The position numbers were made by a program, and so were the translations under genes. Shown here piece by piece: positions 9,694 to 19,631 of a DNA stretch of 64,000 bases; positions within the stretch are counted from its first letter, which is position 1, and each line of letters opens with the position of its first letter. The DNA comes from an uncultured Rikenellaceae bacterium (GTDB lineage Bacteria; Bacteroidota; Bacteroidia; Bacteroidales; Rikenellaceae). The notes beneath the pieces are model-generated. The model saw only the letters and a list, made by a program, of their open reading frames with translations. It had not been told where the DNA came from and did not search any database. The DNA is taken from contig CALUZO010000001.1 of assembly GCA_944325305.1 (NCBI GenBank), forward strand, positions 62,001 through 126,000, read 5' to 3'.

Positions 9694-10309
9694 ATAAAAT
9701 AATAGATTAATAAGATATTCTATTTGCGACAAGATACTGTATATCCAAACCTTTCTTTCCGACTACGATACCTTGACACATATTATATTCCATACAGATT
9801 TTCAGAATATTCAAGCAACTCACATTCCATAAATATATTTCATAATCAACATATTAAAATCAACAACTATGCCAATTATCCATATTGCGCAATATTCGCA
9901 ACACGCTGCCGAGACTGCGTCCATCTCAGGCGCGTAGTTCAACAGAAATCATGGAAGATACAGACAGAAACCAACAACGACTCAGACTTACAAACCATTA
10001 TTCCAAAAGAGAGATATCACCTTATGATTCTACCTGCCGAGGGGAAACAAAATACCGCAATCTGTTTTTGATACCTCCCGTTAATGCGAATGCAAAAAAA
10101 AGTACAACCTCTACAAGACCAAAAGCAGAATGAAACAAGATGTTTTTTTCAATTCCGACACATGGACATGTAAATGCAAGAAACATCTGACAGAAATTTT
10201 CTTAAACAAAATCTGCGAATCCATGACTATTGGTATCGTTCTTGTTCCAATTATTTAAAATCAACTTAATGATCATTGAAACACAATTAAACATCTAACG
10301 GTTATTCAT
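9694..10309. other. divergent intergenic region, no convincing gene
   Basis: 616 bases separate the minus-strand export operon from the plus-strand GH3 gene. Open frames here are short and show no protein-like composition. The region is AT-rich at both ends. A 14-base perfect palindrome (ATATTGCGCAATAT, 9892-9905) is a candidate regulator site. A loose repeat pairs the bases near 10139 (GATGTTT) with AAACATC near 10183. No exact TAnnTTTG box was found for either flanking gene, so transcription may depend on other factors. Confidence 0.5.
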
Positions 10310-12628
10310 ATGAAAAAAGCATTAACCCTATTAATTGGAATGGCACTTATAGCCTGTTCCGAGAAAAAAGAAACGGGACAGTTCGTTCTCGTGGAAAACG
10401 CCGACGGGCCTACTCTCGGTTATTCGCCAAAATCCGGTGTGAAGATACTGGAAATAGACGGCCTGAAATTTAAAGACCTCAACAAGAACGGCAAGCTCGA
10501 CCCTTATGAGGACTGGCGGCTGCCGGTCGATGAGAGAGCCAAGGATCTGGCATCGAAAATGAGCATAGAGCAGATCGCCGGACTCATGCTTTACAGTGCC
10601 CACCAATCCATTCCGGCAGCCGCAGAAGGCTTCGGGGCAGTCACATACGACGGCAAACCAATCACGGCGGGCGATATCGAGTCTTCCTCACTGACCGACC
10701 AACAGAAACGCTTCCTCAAAGAGGATAACCTGCGGCACATCCTCATCACAAGCGTGGAGAGTCCACGTGTTGCCGCCGAATGGAGCAATAACATGCAGGC
10801 ATTCGTCGAAGGCATAGGTCTGGGAATACCGGGCAATACCAGTTCCGATCCGCGCCATGCAGCTACTGCGAGTGCCGAATTCAACGCCGGTGCCGGAGGC
10901 GACATCTCGCAATGGCCGGACGGACTTGCTCTCGCCGCTACGTTCGACCCGGATCTGGTTAAACAATTCGCAGAAATAGCCTCGCGCGAATACAGGGCAC
11001 TCGGTATAGGCACCGCCCTCTCACCACAAGTGGACCTTGCGACAGAACCGAGATGGTATCGCTCGGCATATACCTTCGGCGAAAGTCCCAAACTCTCCAT
11101 CGACCTCACAAGAGCATACATCGACGGATTCCAGACATCGACAGGCGAAGCCGAGATAGCTGACGGATGGGGATACAACAGCGTGAACGCTATGGTCAAA
11201 CACTGGCCGGGCGGCGGAACAGGTGAAGCCGGACGCGACGGTCACTGGGCATTCGGCAAGTTCGGAGTCTATCCGGGTAACAACTTCAATCAGCAGCTCG
11301 AACCGTTCGTGCTTGGAGCTCTCGAACTCGACGGACCCACAAAACAAGCATCGGCAGTAATGCCCTACTACACAATATCATACAATATCGCACCTGACAG
11401 CACCAACCTTGCGAACGGTTACAGCAAATGGATAGTTACCGATCTGCTGAGGACCAAATACGGTTACGACGGAGTGCTTTGCACCGACTGGAATATAACT
11501 CACAACGAACCGGACTCGCCGGGCGATTTTGCCGGCAAGCCATGGGGCGTTGAAGACAAAACCATCGACGAACGCCATTACATAGCAATCATGGCCGGAA
11601 TGGATCAATTCGGCGGCAACAACGACAAAGGTCCCGTGATTGCCGCTTACCACATGGGAGTCAAAAACCACGGCAAAGAATTCATGCGCGCACGGTTCGA
11701 ACAGTCGGCCTTCAGATTGTTGCGCAACATCTTCCGCCTCGGGCTGTTCGAGAACCCATATCTCGATCCGGAAGAGAGCGTCGCAATAGTGGGAAATCCC
11801 GAATACATGAAGGCCGGATTCGACGCCCAACTCAAATCGATAGTCATGTTGAAGAACAAGGGAAACGTTCTGCCGATAAAAGATAAAAAAACAGTCTACG
11901 TACCGAAAGTTACAATCCCGGCGATACAGGACTGGTGGGGCAACGTATCCGAAACCACAATAGACTATCCGGTGAATATCGGTATAATCGAGAAATATTA
12001 CAACGTTACGGATGATCCGTCGCAGGCCGATTTTGCTCTGGTATTCGTGCGCAGCCCCCACAACAATGCCGACGGGGGCGGATACAGCAAGGAAGACCGG
12101 GAAGCAGGCGGTAACGGCTACGTACCGATATCACTTCAGTACCGACCATATACGGCTGTCGATGCCCGCGAGCACAGCATAGCGGCAGGCGACCCTGTTG
12201 TGGACTCGACAATCACAAACCGCTCGTATAAGGGCAAAACCTCCACTGTTCTGAACACCAAAGACCTCGACACCATACTCGACACCAAAAACGCCATGAA
12301 CGGAAAACCGGTCATAGTGGCGATCAACGCAGACAGACCCATGATATTCAGCGAATTCGAGCAGGAGGTAGATGCCATACTGCTTCGTTTCAACGTAAGC
12401 GAACAGGCCGTTATGGAGATCGTTTCGGGCAAAGCGGAACCGTCCGCACTTCTCCCCATCCAGATGCCTGCGAACATGACGACGGTGGAACTTCAGGACG
12501 AAGACGTACCCTTCGACATGGAATGCTACGTGGATTCCGAGGGCCATATCTACGATTTCGGATACGGTCTTAACTGGAACGGTGTAATACAGGACGCCCG
12601 CACACGCGAATATGTCGATCAGCGCTAA
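10310..12628 (+). CDS. glycoside hydrolase family 3 lipoprotein
   Basis: Exported GH3 enzyme, 772 residues, probably a beta-glycosidase acting on oligosaccharides at the cell envelope. The N-terminus is a lipoprotein signal with lipobox LIAC (Cys16), followed by EKKE. The GH3 TIM-barrel part includes KHWPGGG, and the nucleophile aspartate is D393 in GYDGVLCTDWN. The C-terminal GH3 sandwich domain is recognisable from VVAINADRP-like (here VIVAINADRPMIFSEFEQEV) to the final FGYGLNW. Substrate specificity cannot be told: beta-glucosidase or beta-xylosidase are both possible. The TonB-dependent receptor gene follows after 52 bases and the pair ends at a strong terminator, so this is likely a two-gene uptake and degradation unit. 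Confidence 0.9.
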   Translation: MKKALTLLIGMALIACSEKKETGQFVLVENADGPTLGYSPKSGVKILEIDGLKFKDLNKNGKLDPYEDWRLPVDERAKDLASKMSIEQIAGLMLYSAHQSIPAAAEGFGAVTYDGKPITAGDIESSSLTDQQKRFLKEDNLRHILITSVESPRVAAEWSNNMQAFVEGIGLGIPGNTSSDPRHAATASAEFNAGAGGDISQWPDGLALAATFDPDLVKQFAEIASREYRALGIGTALSPQVDLATEPRWYRSAYTFGESPKLSIDLTRAYIDGFQTSTGEAEIADGWGYNSVNAMVKHWPGGGTGEAGRDGHWAFGKFGVYPGNNFNQQLEPFVLGALELDGPTKQASAVMPYYTISYNIAPDSTNLANGYSKWIVTDLLRTKYGYDGVLCTDWNITHNEPDSPGDFAGKPWGVEDKTIDERHYIAIMAGMDQFGGNNDKGPVIAAYHMGVKNHGKEFMRARFEQSAFRLLRNIFRLGLFENPYLDPEESVAIVGNPEYMKAGFDAQLKSIVMLKNKGNVLPIKDKKTVYVPKVTIPAIQDWWGNVSETTIDYPVNIGIIEKYYNVTDDPSQADFALVFVRSPHNNADGGGYSKEDREAGGNGYVPISLQYRPYTAVDAREHSIAAGDPVVDSTITNRSYKGKTSTVLNTKDLDTILDTKNAMNGKPVIVAINADRPMIFSEFEQEVDAILLRFNVSEQAVMEIVSGKAEPSALLPIQMPANMTTVELQDEDVPFDMECYVDSEGHIYDFGYGLNWNGVIQDARTREYVDQR

Positions 12629-12680
12629 AGAACCGCTCAATAGTCAAAGCCATATTCAAATAAATATTAAATTATGAATC

Positions 12681-14951
12681 ATGAAACATCTGTATAAATA
12701 TATATTGGGGACCGTATTGAGCTTATGCCCACTCTTCTCGGGCAAGGCGCAAATGGTGACCGACGCCAACAAATCGACAGGCATCGACACCACAGAGGTA
12801 ACAGTAACAGACAAAAGCCAAACCTCCGATCGCAACGTAATGTTAAACGCGGCCAACAATACGGGACCGCGCGACGTGAACATCGGACTTCCAGCGAGCG
12901 TGGGCGGCACCACGATACTCGAGAACGGCCTGCCCGTAGTCTATTTCTTCTGGCCCGAGATGCCGACAAAGGCATGGCGACAGGATGCCGTTATCAACCG
13001 TGTCTCGTTATACGACCTCGGACAGACAGCCATAAGGATAGGCGACGTAGGATTCTCGGTCGACACCTATGACAACCTCGGTACACCGGAATTCATGGGT
13101 AGGGGAACGCTCCAGTCAAACAATTACGGTCTATTGCGCGGCGACATCAACCTGAGCGGTCCGATTTCCAGAAACGGCTGGAAATATACCGTAGGCGCTT
13201 ACGCAAGTTTCGACCCCGGGACATTCAAGCCTGCGGATATTACACGCTACTTCGCCGACCGGGCTCAGGTATACAAGGCCGGCATAACCAAGGATTACAA
13301 ATATATGGGCAGTTCCGGCTCCGTAAGCCTGTTGTATAAATATGTCAAGGTACAGGGCATCACATCGCTCTATGCACCGTTCATCTATAAAAAAGACGGC
13401 AAGGTCGGCGAAATACCCGGATTCAAAATGGGACGCGACTCCTATATGGAACGCTCGGGCAAGCTGATATTACAGGATGCCTTCACGGGTCAATATGTGG
13501 AACGCGACATCATAAAGGATTACGGTGCAGCTTCTCAGGCCGTCGATCTCATCGGCGACAACACGTTCTACAACGGACTGAAGCTAAATTACGTAGTACG
13601 CTTCCGCCACTCCAAAGTCGGGCACTATCTGCCCATCATGACAGGCGTAAGTCCGGCAGGAGACAATTACACATATACCGACGGAACTCCTTATACCGGA
13701 GAGAACGTACAGAACGTGATGGTGATAGCATCGAGGCGCACGCCTATCACATCTGTCATGGGGACTTTCGAGTTGGGTAAACGTTCCGGGCGCCACGACT
13801 GGCTGGTCGGGCTGAACCAATGGTATTACGACATCGACAAATTCGTCAGCGAAACCGTCTCCTACGCTCAGGAGGTAAAACCAAATCCGCGCAGGCTGAT
13901 CGACATCAACAATCCAAACATCAACCAGTACGGTTATGTTCCGGGAGGGTTCGAGTACCACAACGGTTGGGAAAACAAAACGGCACTCTATTTCCAGGAC
14001 CGCTGGAACATATCGCGCATGTTCGACATAAATTATGGCATGAGACTGGAATACCAGGCCATACGCGGTGACTTCCAGGACAGGAACCTGAATCTCGACA
14101 ACCTGAACGGTCCGAAAACCGACATCAAAAAAGACTGGCTGAACAAATCGGCAATGGTGAGCGGCGTTTGGAAAGCCACCGGCAGATTCGGCCTTCTGGG
14201 CGACGCCACCTACAACGAACAGGCCGGACATCTCGAGAATTATTCGGTGGGAGAAGACCCACATATCAAGAAATCGCAGGTTATTGGCGGAGGATTCGGT
14301 CTGTTCTACAACCATCCGTGGTTCAGTCTCGTATCGAAAGCCACCATCATACAACGCGACGAATACCGTACGACCGTCAATTTCTCCAATCCGGCAAATC
14401 CGGCCGAGGTGCAACGCGTCATAACGAGTTACGACATCCAGACCATAGGATGGACCACCGACATCATGGCATCGCTTTTCAAGAATTTCGACCTGCACTT
14501 TCTGGTAACCTGGCAGGCGCCAAAATACAAAAACTACAAAGGCACCGTGAATTTCGGTGATGGTGTTACCTCCGATTACAACTTCAGCGACAAGATCGTC
14601 ACCGGCGTGCCCAAGTTTCTTATGGAGATCGACCCGAGCTACACATGGAAAGATCTGCGCGTATGGGCGAGCGCCCGCTATTTCAGCAAGCAATATTTCA
14701 ACAAACCCAACACGCTCTATATGGCAGGTCGCTGGGAAACGTTTGCCGGTTTGAGCTACCGCATAAACAAATATCTCAACGCCAACGTTACGTTCGTCAA
14801 CCTGCTGAACCAGACAGGTGCCAACGGTTCGCTCCCCGACGCCGACCTCATAATGACCGATGAAGCGGCAAATCAGAAAATCGGTCAGATCATGTCGGGA
14901 ACCTACATCCGTCCGTTCACTGTCGAATTCAGTCTAAACTATAACTTCTGA
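12681..14951 (+). CDS. TonB-dependent outer-membrane receptor
   Basis: Outer-membrane beta-barrel of 756 residues with a signal peptide (MKHLYKYILGTVLSLCPLFS, then GKAQ), a diverged plug region roughly 40-150, and a barrel with alternating aromatic strands that ends in FSLNYNF, a typical C-terminal Phe signature. It lacks the N-terminal carboxypeptidase-like domain of SusC proteins, and no SusD-like lipoprotein is next to it, so it is not a standard Sus pair. Its position directly after the GH3 gene suggests uptake of a glycan product or glycoside, but metal-chelate or vitamin uptake cannot be excluded from sequence alone. Family call is good; substrate is unknown. Confidence 0.82.
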   Translation: MKHLYKYILGTVLSLCPLFSGKAQMVTDANKSTGIDTTEVTVTDKSQTSDRNVMLNAANNTGPRDVNIGLPASVGGTTILENGLPVVYFFWPEMPTKAWRQDAVINRVSLYDLGQTAIRIGDVGFSVDTYDNLGTPEFMGRGTLQSNNYGLLRGDINLSGPISRNGWKYTVGAYASFDPGTFKPADITRYFADRAQVYKAGITKDYKYMGSSGSVSLLYKYVKVQGITSLYAPFIYKKDGKVGEIPGFKMGRDSYMERSGKLILQDAFTGQYVERDIIKDYGAASQAVDLIGDNTFYNGLKLNYVVRFRHSKVGHYLPIMTGVSPAGDNYTYTDGTPYTGENVQNVMVIASRRTPITSVMGTFELGKRSGRHDWLVGLNQWYYDIDKFVSETVSYAQEVKPNPRRLIDINNPNINQYGYVPGGFEYHNGWENKTALYFQDRWNISRMFDINYGMRLEYQAIRGDFQDRNLNLDNLNGPKTDIKKDWLNKSAMVSGVWKATGRFGLLGDATYNEQAGHLENYSVGEDPHIKKSQVIGGGFGLFYNHPWFSLVSKATIIQRDEYRTTVNFSNPANPAEVQRVITSYDIQTIGWTTDIMASLFKNFDLHFLVTWQAPKYKNYKGTVNFGDGVTSDYNFSDKIVTGVPKFLMEIDPSYTWKDLRVWASARYFSKQYFNKPNTLYMAGRWETFAGLSYRINKYLNANVTFVNLLNQTGANGSLPDADLIMTDEAANQKIGQIMSGTYIRPFTVEFSLNYNF

Positions 14952-14984
14952 TGCAGTTGGACGATCTGCATCCGCAGAACAATC

Positions 14985-15037
14985 AAGATATGAAAAAAGA
15001 GCACTCCGGCAACGTGAGTGCTCTTTTTTCATATCTT
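14985..15037. terminator. strong intrinsic terminator after the TonB receptor gene
   Basis: Perfect 22-base inverted repeat (14985-15006 with 15016-15037, 9-base loop) in which the right arm carries a run of six T and the left arm six A, so it can stop transcription in both directions. It lies 33 bases after the receptor stop. Its right end overlaps the TAnnTTTG promoter box of the next gene. Confidence 0.9.
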
Positions 15038-15039
15038 TG
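15032..15039 (+). promoter_or_regulatory. -7 box for the secreted endonuclease gene
   Basis: TATCTTTG matches the Bacteroidota TAnnTTTG box. The expected transcription start near 15046 leaves a leader of about 16 bases before the ATG at 15062. The box overlaps the right arm of the preceding terminator hairpin, and no TTTG was found at the usual -33 distance. Confidence 0.65.
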
Positions 15040-15061
15040 CGTGCGCATGATCCTACGAATA

Positions 15062-15793
15062 ATGTACCGCCACATAACTAAAAAGATCGTCTGTACCTTA
15101 TGGGTGCTGTTCTTGCCTCTGCTCCTCTCCGGGCAGGATCACCGGTTCGCACCGCAAACAAACGGCGTTTCTGTCGAGACCAATCATTATTGCCTCGACT
15201 TCAATATCCGGCACAAACAACCCAACTGGGTCTATTATATGCTTACCCGTGCCCATATCGACGGGAAGACTCCCCGTGCTTCATCGTTCAGAGACTGCCG
15301 CCAGGGAGATGTCAGCAGCGCCAGCCAGAAAGACTATAAGGGAAGCGGCTACGACAAAGGACACCTGTGTCCGGCCGCAGACATGAAACTCGATCGCGAG
15401 GCAATGAACGCGACATTCCTGATGTGGAATATGTCTCCACAGAATCCCTCTTTCAACAGGGGCAAGTGGGCCGAACTCGAGGCTCTCGTAAGAAAATATA
15501 TCAGGGACGACAGCGACACTCTTTTTATTGTAACCGGTCCCGTATTCCTGGGCGAAGAAAAATGCATAGGGATGAACAAAGTCACCGTTCCCAAACTCTT
15601 TTACAAAGTTGTCTACTCCCCCGAAAGAGGCGGAATAGCATTCCTGTTGCCAAACCGCAAAGTAACAAGCCCGCTCCGCAACTGGCAGGTTTCGATAGAC
15701 CTTGTAGAGGTGCTGACCGGAATAGATTTCTTTCCGCAACTTCCTTTGAAATACCAGGATGAGATCGAATCACAGGTAGTCTGGTGGGATTAA
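15062..15793 (+). CDS. secreted DNA/RNA non-specific endonuclease (NUC family)
   Basis: Metal-dependent beta-beta-alpha nuclease of the NucA/NUC1 family, 243 residues from the chosen start. The start at 15062 gives a clean signal peptide (MYRHITKKIVCTLWVLFLPL, then LLSGQ); frames further upstream would run through the terminator hairpin and promoter. The active-site motif is DKGH (98-101, usually DRGH) in GSGYDKGHLCPAAD, with H101 as the expected general base. The metal-binding Asn should lie in the following MSPQNPSFNRGKW helix. It probably degrades extracellular nucleic acid for nutrients. It converges with the GH140-type gene with 76 bases between stops, in which no terminator is apparent. 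Confidence 0.9.
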   Translation: MYRHITKKIVCTLWVLFLPLLLSGQDHRFAPQTNGVSVETNHYCLDFNIRHKQPNWVYYMLTRAHIDGKTPRASSFRDCRQGDVSSASQKDYKGSGYDKGHLCPAADMKLDREAMNATFLMWNMSPQNPSFNRGKWAELEALVRKYIRDDSDTLFIVTGPVFLGEEKCIGMNKVTVPKLFYKVVYSPERGGIAFLLPNRKVTSPLRNWQVSIDLVEVLTGIDFFPQLPLKYQDEIESQVVWWD

Positions 15794-15869
15794 AGCCACA
15801 TTACCTGCATATTCACTTTCCGCTTCGAATTTTACGCCATTGGCCTGTCCAATCGGATACCGAGCCCCA

Positions 15870-17315
15870 TTATCTCTGTTTGTAGACCTTTTTGCCAGGA
15901 GCCTTATATCGGCAAGAAGCATCGTCCAGCACAAGCACCCAATCGGTCAGTTCGCCCGGTTCCGGCGATATGAAGGTAGCCTTTCCCGTGTTATCGAATG
16001 TTCCGATACGTGCAGCATGCCCGGTGCGCGGATCGAACCACCAGCCACGGATCTTCTCTCCACCGATGACCGATGTATCAACCACGAACCGCCTCCCGAC
16101 AGGCGCATAGACCATAATCCATGTACCGTCCGAGTCGCGTGTTGCCGTGAATCTGTATGTTCCGGCTCCCGGTACTGCAGTCGGCACGGCATCCGCAACG
16201 ACAACCTCTGGTGCCGGTATACGCGTAAAGTACGGGCGGGAAAGCATAAGCGCCTTCCCGTATTTCATCTGCCGAGCTCCCGGCTGGTTCAGAGCTTCCT
16301 GCCATGGCATAAGAGGATAATTACGTACATTCTTATTCCGTTTTTCGGGATCGTACATCTGCCATACGGAATGATGGCCGTATGTGTGTCCGAATGCTCC
16401 TTCGAACAGATCCCAATACATGGCCCTGCGCACATCGGCTGCCACCGAATGACCGTATTTATCTCTTGCCCACCCTATCGGATGATCCTCATACAATGGT
16501 TCCCCGTCCATTACCGGCTTGACCGGAGTGCGCCGATAATCGACGATAGTTTTATTGTACCGTTCCGTGTAAGAATTAGTATGCCCGTTCTGCCTCATAT
16601 TGAAGTCGAGCCACGGTTCGTTATGGAACACCTCTGCTGACCCGCTCCCGCCCCGGGGATGAAACGTTATGAGATGACATCCGCCGTCGCCTTCACGGAG
16701 TCCCTTCGCCATTGCCCTTATTATATCTTTTTGAGCCTCTCCTTCCACCCTGCGGTCTCCGCCGAGTATCCATATCAGGTTGCTGTCCTTGTATCTTTGA
16801 CCGAGGAATTTTCCGTAGGCATAGGCGTTTTTCTCGTTGAACAAAGGCTTATTGTCAGCCCAATATCTCCCCCACGTCGGAAGAAAGCCTACATACAAAC
16901 CCAGCGAATTCGCCTTATCAACAATATAATCGACATGATCCCAATAGTCGTTCTGCGGTCCCTCTGCGATGGCCGGTTTCGAAGGGTCCAAGTTCTCAAA
17001 GGGAAGATGTCCGTAAGCATTAGGGACACTATGCCCGTCAAGCTCGGCCAAGGCAACAGCCTGTATGACGTTGAAACCTTGTCCGGCCCTTGTAGTCAGA
17101 TACATGTCGGCCTCTTCACGGTCGAGAGCGTGAAACAACTCCCAAGCCGTGTCGCCGAGATAAAAAAACGGAGTACCATCCTCATATTGCAGGAATCTGC
17201 GGTTATCGGAAACCTCCAACCGACCTTTCCCGGATTTCGAATCGGGCTCCGGCTTTGCGGCGCCCATGGAAACAACAACTACACTCAAGATGGCACACGA
17301 CAATATCTTTTTCAT
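15870..17315 (-). CDS. GH140-type (DUF4038, apiosidase-like) glycoside hydrolase
   Basis: Secreted protein of 481 residues with an N-terminal signal ([20 protein letters not shown]), a DUF4038 TIM-barrel from about residue 35 ([20 protein letters not shown], the hallmark opening of the family) to about 360, and a C-terminal beta-sandwich that begins near [17 protein letters not shown] and ends in a WVLVLDD strand (putative collagen-binding-like domain). The founding GH140 enzyme removes apiose in rhamnogalacturonan-II breakdown; that activity here is inferred. A likely catalytic acidic pair lies in WILGGDR and [11 protein letters not shown] use the MKK start; an ATG four codons upstream (17327) is possible. 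It stands alone, with no adjacent pectin locus. Confidence 0.85.
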   Translation of the reverse strand: MKKILSCAILSVVVVSMGAAKPEPDSKSGKGRLEVSDNRRFLQYEDGTPFFYLGDTAWELFHALDREEADMYLTTRAGQGFNVIQAVALAELDGHSVPNAYGHLPFENLDPSKPAIAEGPQNDYWDHVDYIVDKANSLGLYVGFLPTWGRYWADNKPLFNEKNAYAYGKFLGQRYKDSNLIWILGGDRRVEGEAQKDIIRAMAKGLREGDGGCHLITFHPRGGSGSAEVFHNEPWLDFNMRQNGHTNSYTERYNKTIVDYRRTPVKPVMDGEPLYEDHPIGWARDKYGHSVAADVRRAMYWDLFEGAFGHTYGHHSVWQMYDPEKRNKNVRNYPLMPWQEALNQPGARQMKYGKALMLSRPYFTRIPAPEVVVADAVPTAVPGAGTYRFTATRDSDGTWIMVYAPVGRRFVVDTSVIGGEKIRGWWFDPRTGHAARIGTFDNTGKATFISPEPGELTDWVLVLDDASCRYKAPGKKVYKQR

Positions 17316-17647
17316 AATCAACAACATTTAGGTTTGGACATCTCATTCGAATATACAAACATGGACAATCATATACAAATGGTAACAAAAAATATTCAGA
17401 AATTTACCTTGGCCTCACATTGAGTCCGCATACAGTATTGCGAGCCGCCGATAAAAACACAATTCATCCATGGACGCCACAAAACAACCTGAATCCGGAT
17501 ATGAAGGAATCCTCGGCATAGATAATTTCCGACACGTTCTTTAGAACAAAACACAAAAGGCCACAAAAGGTAGGAAGTAAATCATCACAAAAAATAAAAT
17601 GGCAACAGCATTGCCATAAAACACCCATGTTCGCTGCCTTTTTATTA
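17316..17647. other. divergent intergenic region
   Basis: About 330 AT-rich bases between the GH140-type gene (minus) and the riboflavin kinase gene (plus). A small 7-base-pair hairpin with a 5-base loop (ATGGCAA / TTGCCAT, 17599-17617) lies just upstream of the plus-strand promoter. I see no ORF, RNA gene or repeat otherwise. Confidence 0.4.
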
Positions 17648-17655
17648 ACTTTGGG
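17648..17655 (+). promoter_or_regulatory. -7 box for riboflavin kinase / ahcY
   Basis: TAACTTTG fits TAnnTTTG. Transcription would start near 17662, about 11 bases before the ATG at 17673. No clear -33 TTTG is present. Confidence 0.65.
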
Positions 17656-17672
17656 GCGGAATTATTTATCCT

Positions 17673-18074
17673 ATGCTAATTAAAATTTCGGGAACAGTAA
17701 TAGGTGGGAAGAAGTTGGGCAGAAAATTAGGCTTCCCCACAGCAAATATAGTGCTCGACAAAAACACACACATCACGGACGGTGTATACGCAGCGGTAGC
17801 AACGATAGACGGCACGAATTATGAAGGTATGGCAAACGTCGGCCGCAGGAACAATATCCCCGGAGTACCGCAGAACCCGAACGTAAGGCAGGGCGTTCCG
17901 ATGCTTGAGATAAATATTTTCGGCTTCGACGGCGATCTTTACGGCAAAGACGTCGAGGTAGAACTGCTGGAATACATACGAGGCGAACGGAACTTTTCTT
18001 CCGCCGAGGAGTTGAAACAAACCGTCGACAACGACCGTATCGCCATCAAAGAATACTTCAAAACACACAGATAA
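17673..18074 (+). CDS. stand-alone riboflavin kinase domain protein
   Basis: A 133-residue protein that corresponds to only the C-terminal flavokinase half of bacterial RibF. The kinase motif [11 protein letters not shown] (residues 16-26, with the PTAN signature) is intact, followed by [14 protein letters not shown], the expected catalytic Glu in [14 protein letters not shown], and the closing pattern [15 protein letters not shown]. The N-terminal FMN adenylyltransferase half is absent, so the predicted product is FMN from riboflavin, not FAD. Bacteria usually have the bifunctional enzyme; stand-alone kinases are known from eukaryotes and a few bacteria such as RibR of Bacillus. The gene ends one base before the ahcY ATG, so the two are surely cotranscribed. 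A full-length RibF elsewhere in the genome is likely but not visible here. Confidence 0.82.
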   Translation: MLIKISGTVIGGKKLGRKLGFPTANIVLDKNTHITDGVYAAVATIDGTNYEGMANVGRRNNIPGVPQNPNVRQGVPMLEINIFGFDGDLYGKDVEVELLEYIRGERNFSSAEELKQTVDNDRIAIKEYFKTHR

Positions 18075-18075
18075 A

Positions 18076-19491
18076 ATGTTCATTCAAAAAGAGATGCCAT
18101 ACAAAGTGGCCGACATATCGTTGGCCGACTGGGGCCGACGCGAGATAGAGATCGCAGAAAAAGAGATGCCGGGACTCATGTCCGTAAGGCGCAAATACGC
18201 GGCTTCGAAACCGTTGCAGGGTGCACGTATCATGGGATCGCTCCACATGACGATCCAGACAGCCGTGCTTATAGAAACCCTCGTCGAACTGGGCGCTGAC
18301 GTACGCTGGTGCAGTTGCAACATATTCTCGACACAGGACCACGCTGCGGCAGCGATAGCCAAAGCCGGTGTTCCGGTATTCGCATGGAAGGGTGAAAGCC
18401 TCGAAGAATACTGGTGGTGTACGGCAATGGCGCTTTCGTTTCCAGGCGGCAAAGGCCCCAACCTCGTAGTAGACGATGGAGGCGACGCTACGCTGCTCAT
18501 TCACAAAGGATATGCCGCAGAAGACGACGCCTCGATATTCGACGCGGAACCCGGCAGCCACGAAGAGAAGGTCATTCTCGATACGCTGCGGACAATTCTC
18601 GCCGAAGAACCCGGCAAATGGCACAATACAGTGGCTGAATGGAGCGGCGTTTCGGAAGAGACCACAACAGGCGTACACCGTCTCTATCAAATGGTGGAAC
18701 GCGGCGAACTTCTGGTCCCGGCCATAAACGTCAACGACTCGGTGACAAAAAGCAAATTCGACAACCTCTACGGTTGCCGGGAGTCTCTGGCAGACGGCAT
18801 AAAACGCGCTACCGACGTTATGATAGCCGGCAAGGTGGTGGTCGTATGCGGTTACGGCGACGTGGGCAAAGGGTGCGCACAGAGCATGAAATCCTACGGC
18901 GCACGTGTCATAGTGACCGAAATAGACCCCATATGCGCACTCCAGGCCGCAATGGAAGGCTATGAAGTCAAAACCGTGGAAGAGACTCTCGACGAGGGCA
19001 ACATATTCGTCACCTGCACGGGAAACAGGGATATCATCACACTCGAACACATGCGCAGGATGAAAGACCAGGCCATAGTATGCAACATCGGTCATTTCGA
19101 CAACGAAATACAGATGGCCCGTCTCGACTCTTCGGATGCCGTCAAGACCGTCATAAAACCTCAGGTGGACAAATACACCTTCCCCGACGGACATGCCATC
19201 TTCATCCTCGCCGAAGGCCGTCTGGTAAATCTCGGGTGCGCCACGGGACACCCCTCGTTCGTGATGAGCAATTCGTTCACCAACCAAACCCTCGCACAGA
19301 TCGAACTGTGGCAGAAACGAGGCGAACTCGCAGTAGACGTTTACCGACTGCCGAAGCACCTCGACGAAGAGGTGGCGCGTCTGCACCTCGACCAGCTTGG
19401 CGTTCACCTCACGAAACTCACCCCGGCACAGGCCGCATATATCGGCGTAAAACCCGAAGGCCCCTACAAACCGGAGCACTACAAATATTAG
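18076..19491 (+). CDS. ahcY: adenosylhomocysteinase
   Basis: Cytoplasmic NAD-dependent enzyme that splits S-adenosylhomocysteine into adenosine and homocysteine and so relieves product inhibition of methyltransferases. The 471 residues match the bacterial long form. The NAD-binding loop is [10 protein letters not shown] (259-268), and family signatures are seen around [14 protein letters not shown], in [10 protein letters not shown], and at the end in [13 protein letters not shown]. It follows the riboflavin kinase gene by one base. A probable terminator lies at 19548-19580. A 490-codon open frame on the opposite strand is a codon-bias shadow. Confidence 0.97.
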   Translation: MFIQKEMPYKVADISLADWGRREIEIAEKEMPGLMSVRRKYAASKPLQGARIMGSLHMTIQTAVLIETLVELGADVRWCSCNIFSTQDHAAAAIAKAGVPVFAWKGESLEEYWWCTAMALSFPGGKGPNLVVDDGGDATLLIHKGYAAEDDASIFDAEPGSHEEKVILDTLRTILAEEPGKWHNTVAEWSGVSEETTTGVHRLYQMVERGELLVPAINVNDSVTKSKFDNLYGCRESLADGIKRATDVMIAGKVVVVCGYGDVGKGCAQSMKSYGARVIVTEIDPICALQAAMEGYEVKTVEETLDEGNIFVTCTGNRDIITLEHMRRMKDQAIVCNIGHFDNEIQMARLDSSDAVKTVIKPQVDKYTFPDGHAIFILAEGRLVNLGCATGHPSFVMSNSFTNQTLAQIELWQKRGELAVDVYRLPKHLDEEVARLHLDQLGVHLTKLTPAQAAYIGVKPEGPYKPEHYKY

Positions 19492-19547
19492 CTGGCAGGC
19501 CGACGGATTCTCGGCAACGGCCGCCCGCATATAACAGAAACTGAATC

Positions 19548-19580
19548 AAGGAGCATAGGCAAACTTTCCGCCAGCTCCTT
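19548..19580 (+). terminator. probable terminator after ahcY
   Basis: Stem AAGGAGC / GCTCCTT (19548-19554 with 19574-19580) with a 19-base loop that contains an additional GGC/GCC pairing, followed by TTCTTTT. Weaker than others in the window but correctly placed 57 bases after the ahcY stop. Confidence 0.5.
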
Positions 19581-19631
19581 TTCTTTTGCGAGAAAAAAAA
19601 CATAACTTGCATCAATATTTTTTTAGTAGCG

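Noticed and set aside
18058..19530. 490-codon open frame on the minus strand
   Set aside because: Fully antisense to ahcY, which has a complete NAD-binding site and family length; the antisense product is rich in Cys, His, Phe and Tyr, as codon shadows are.
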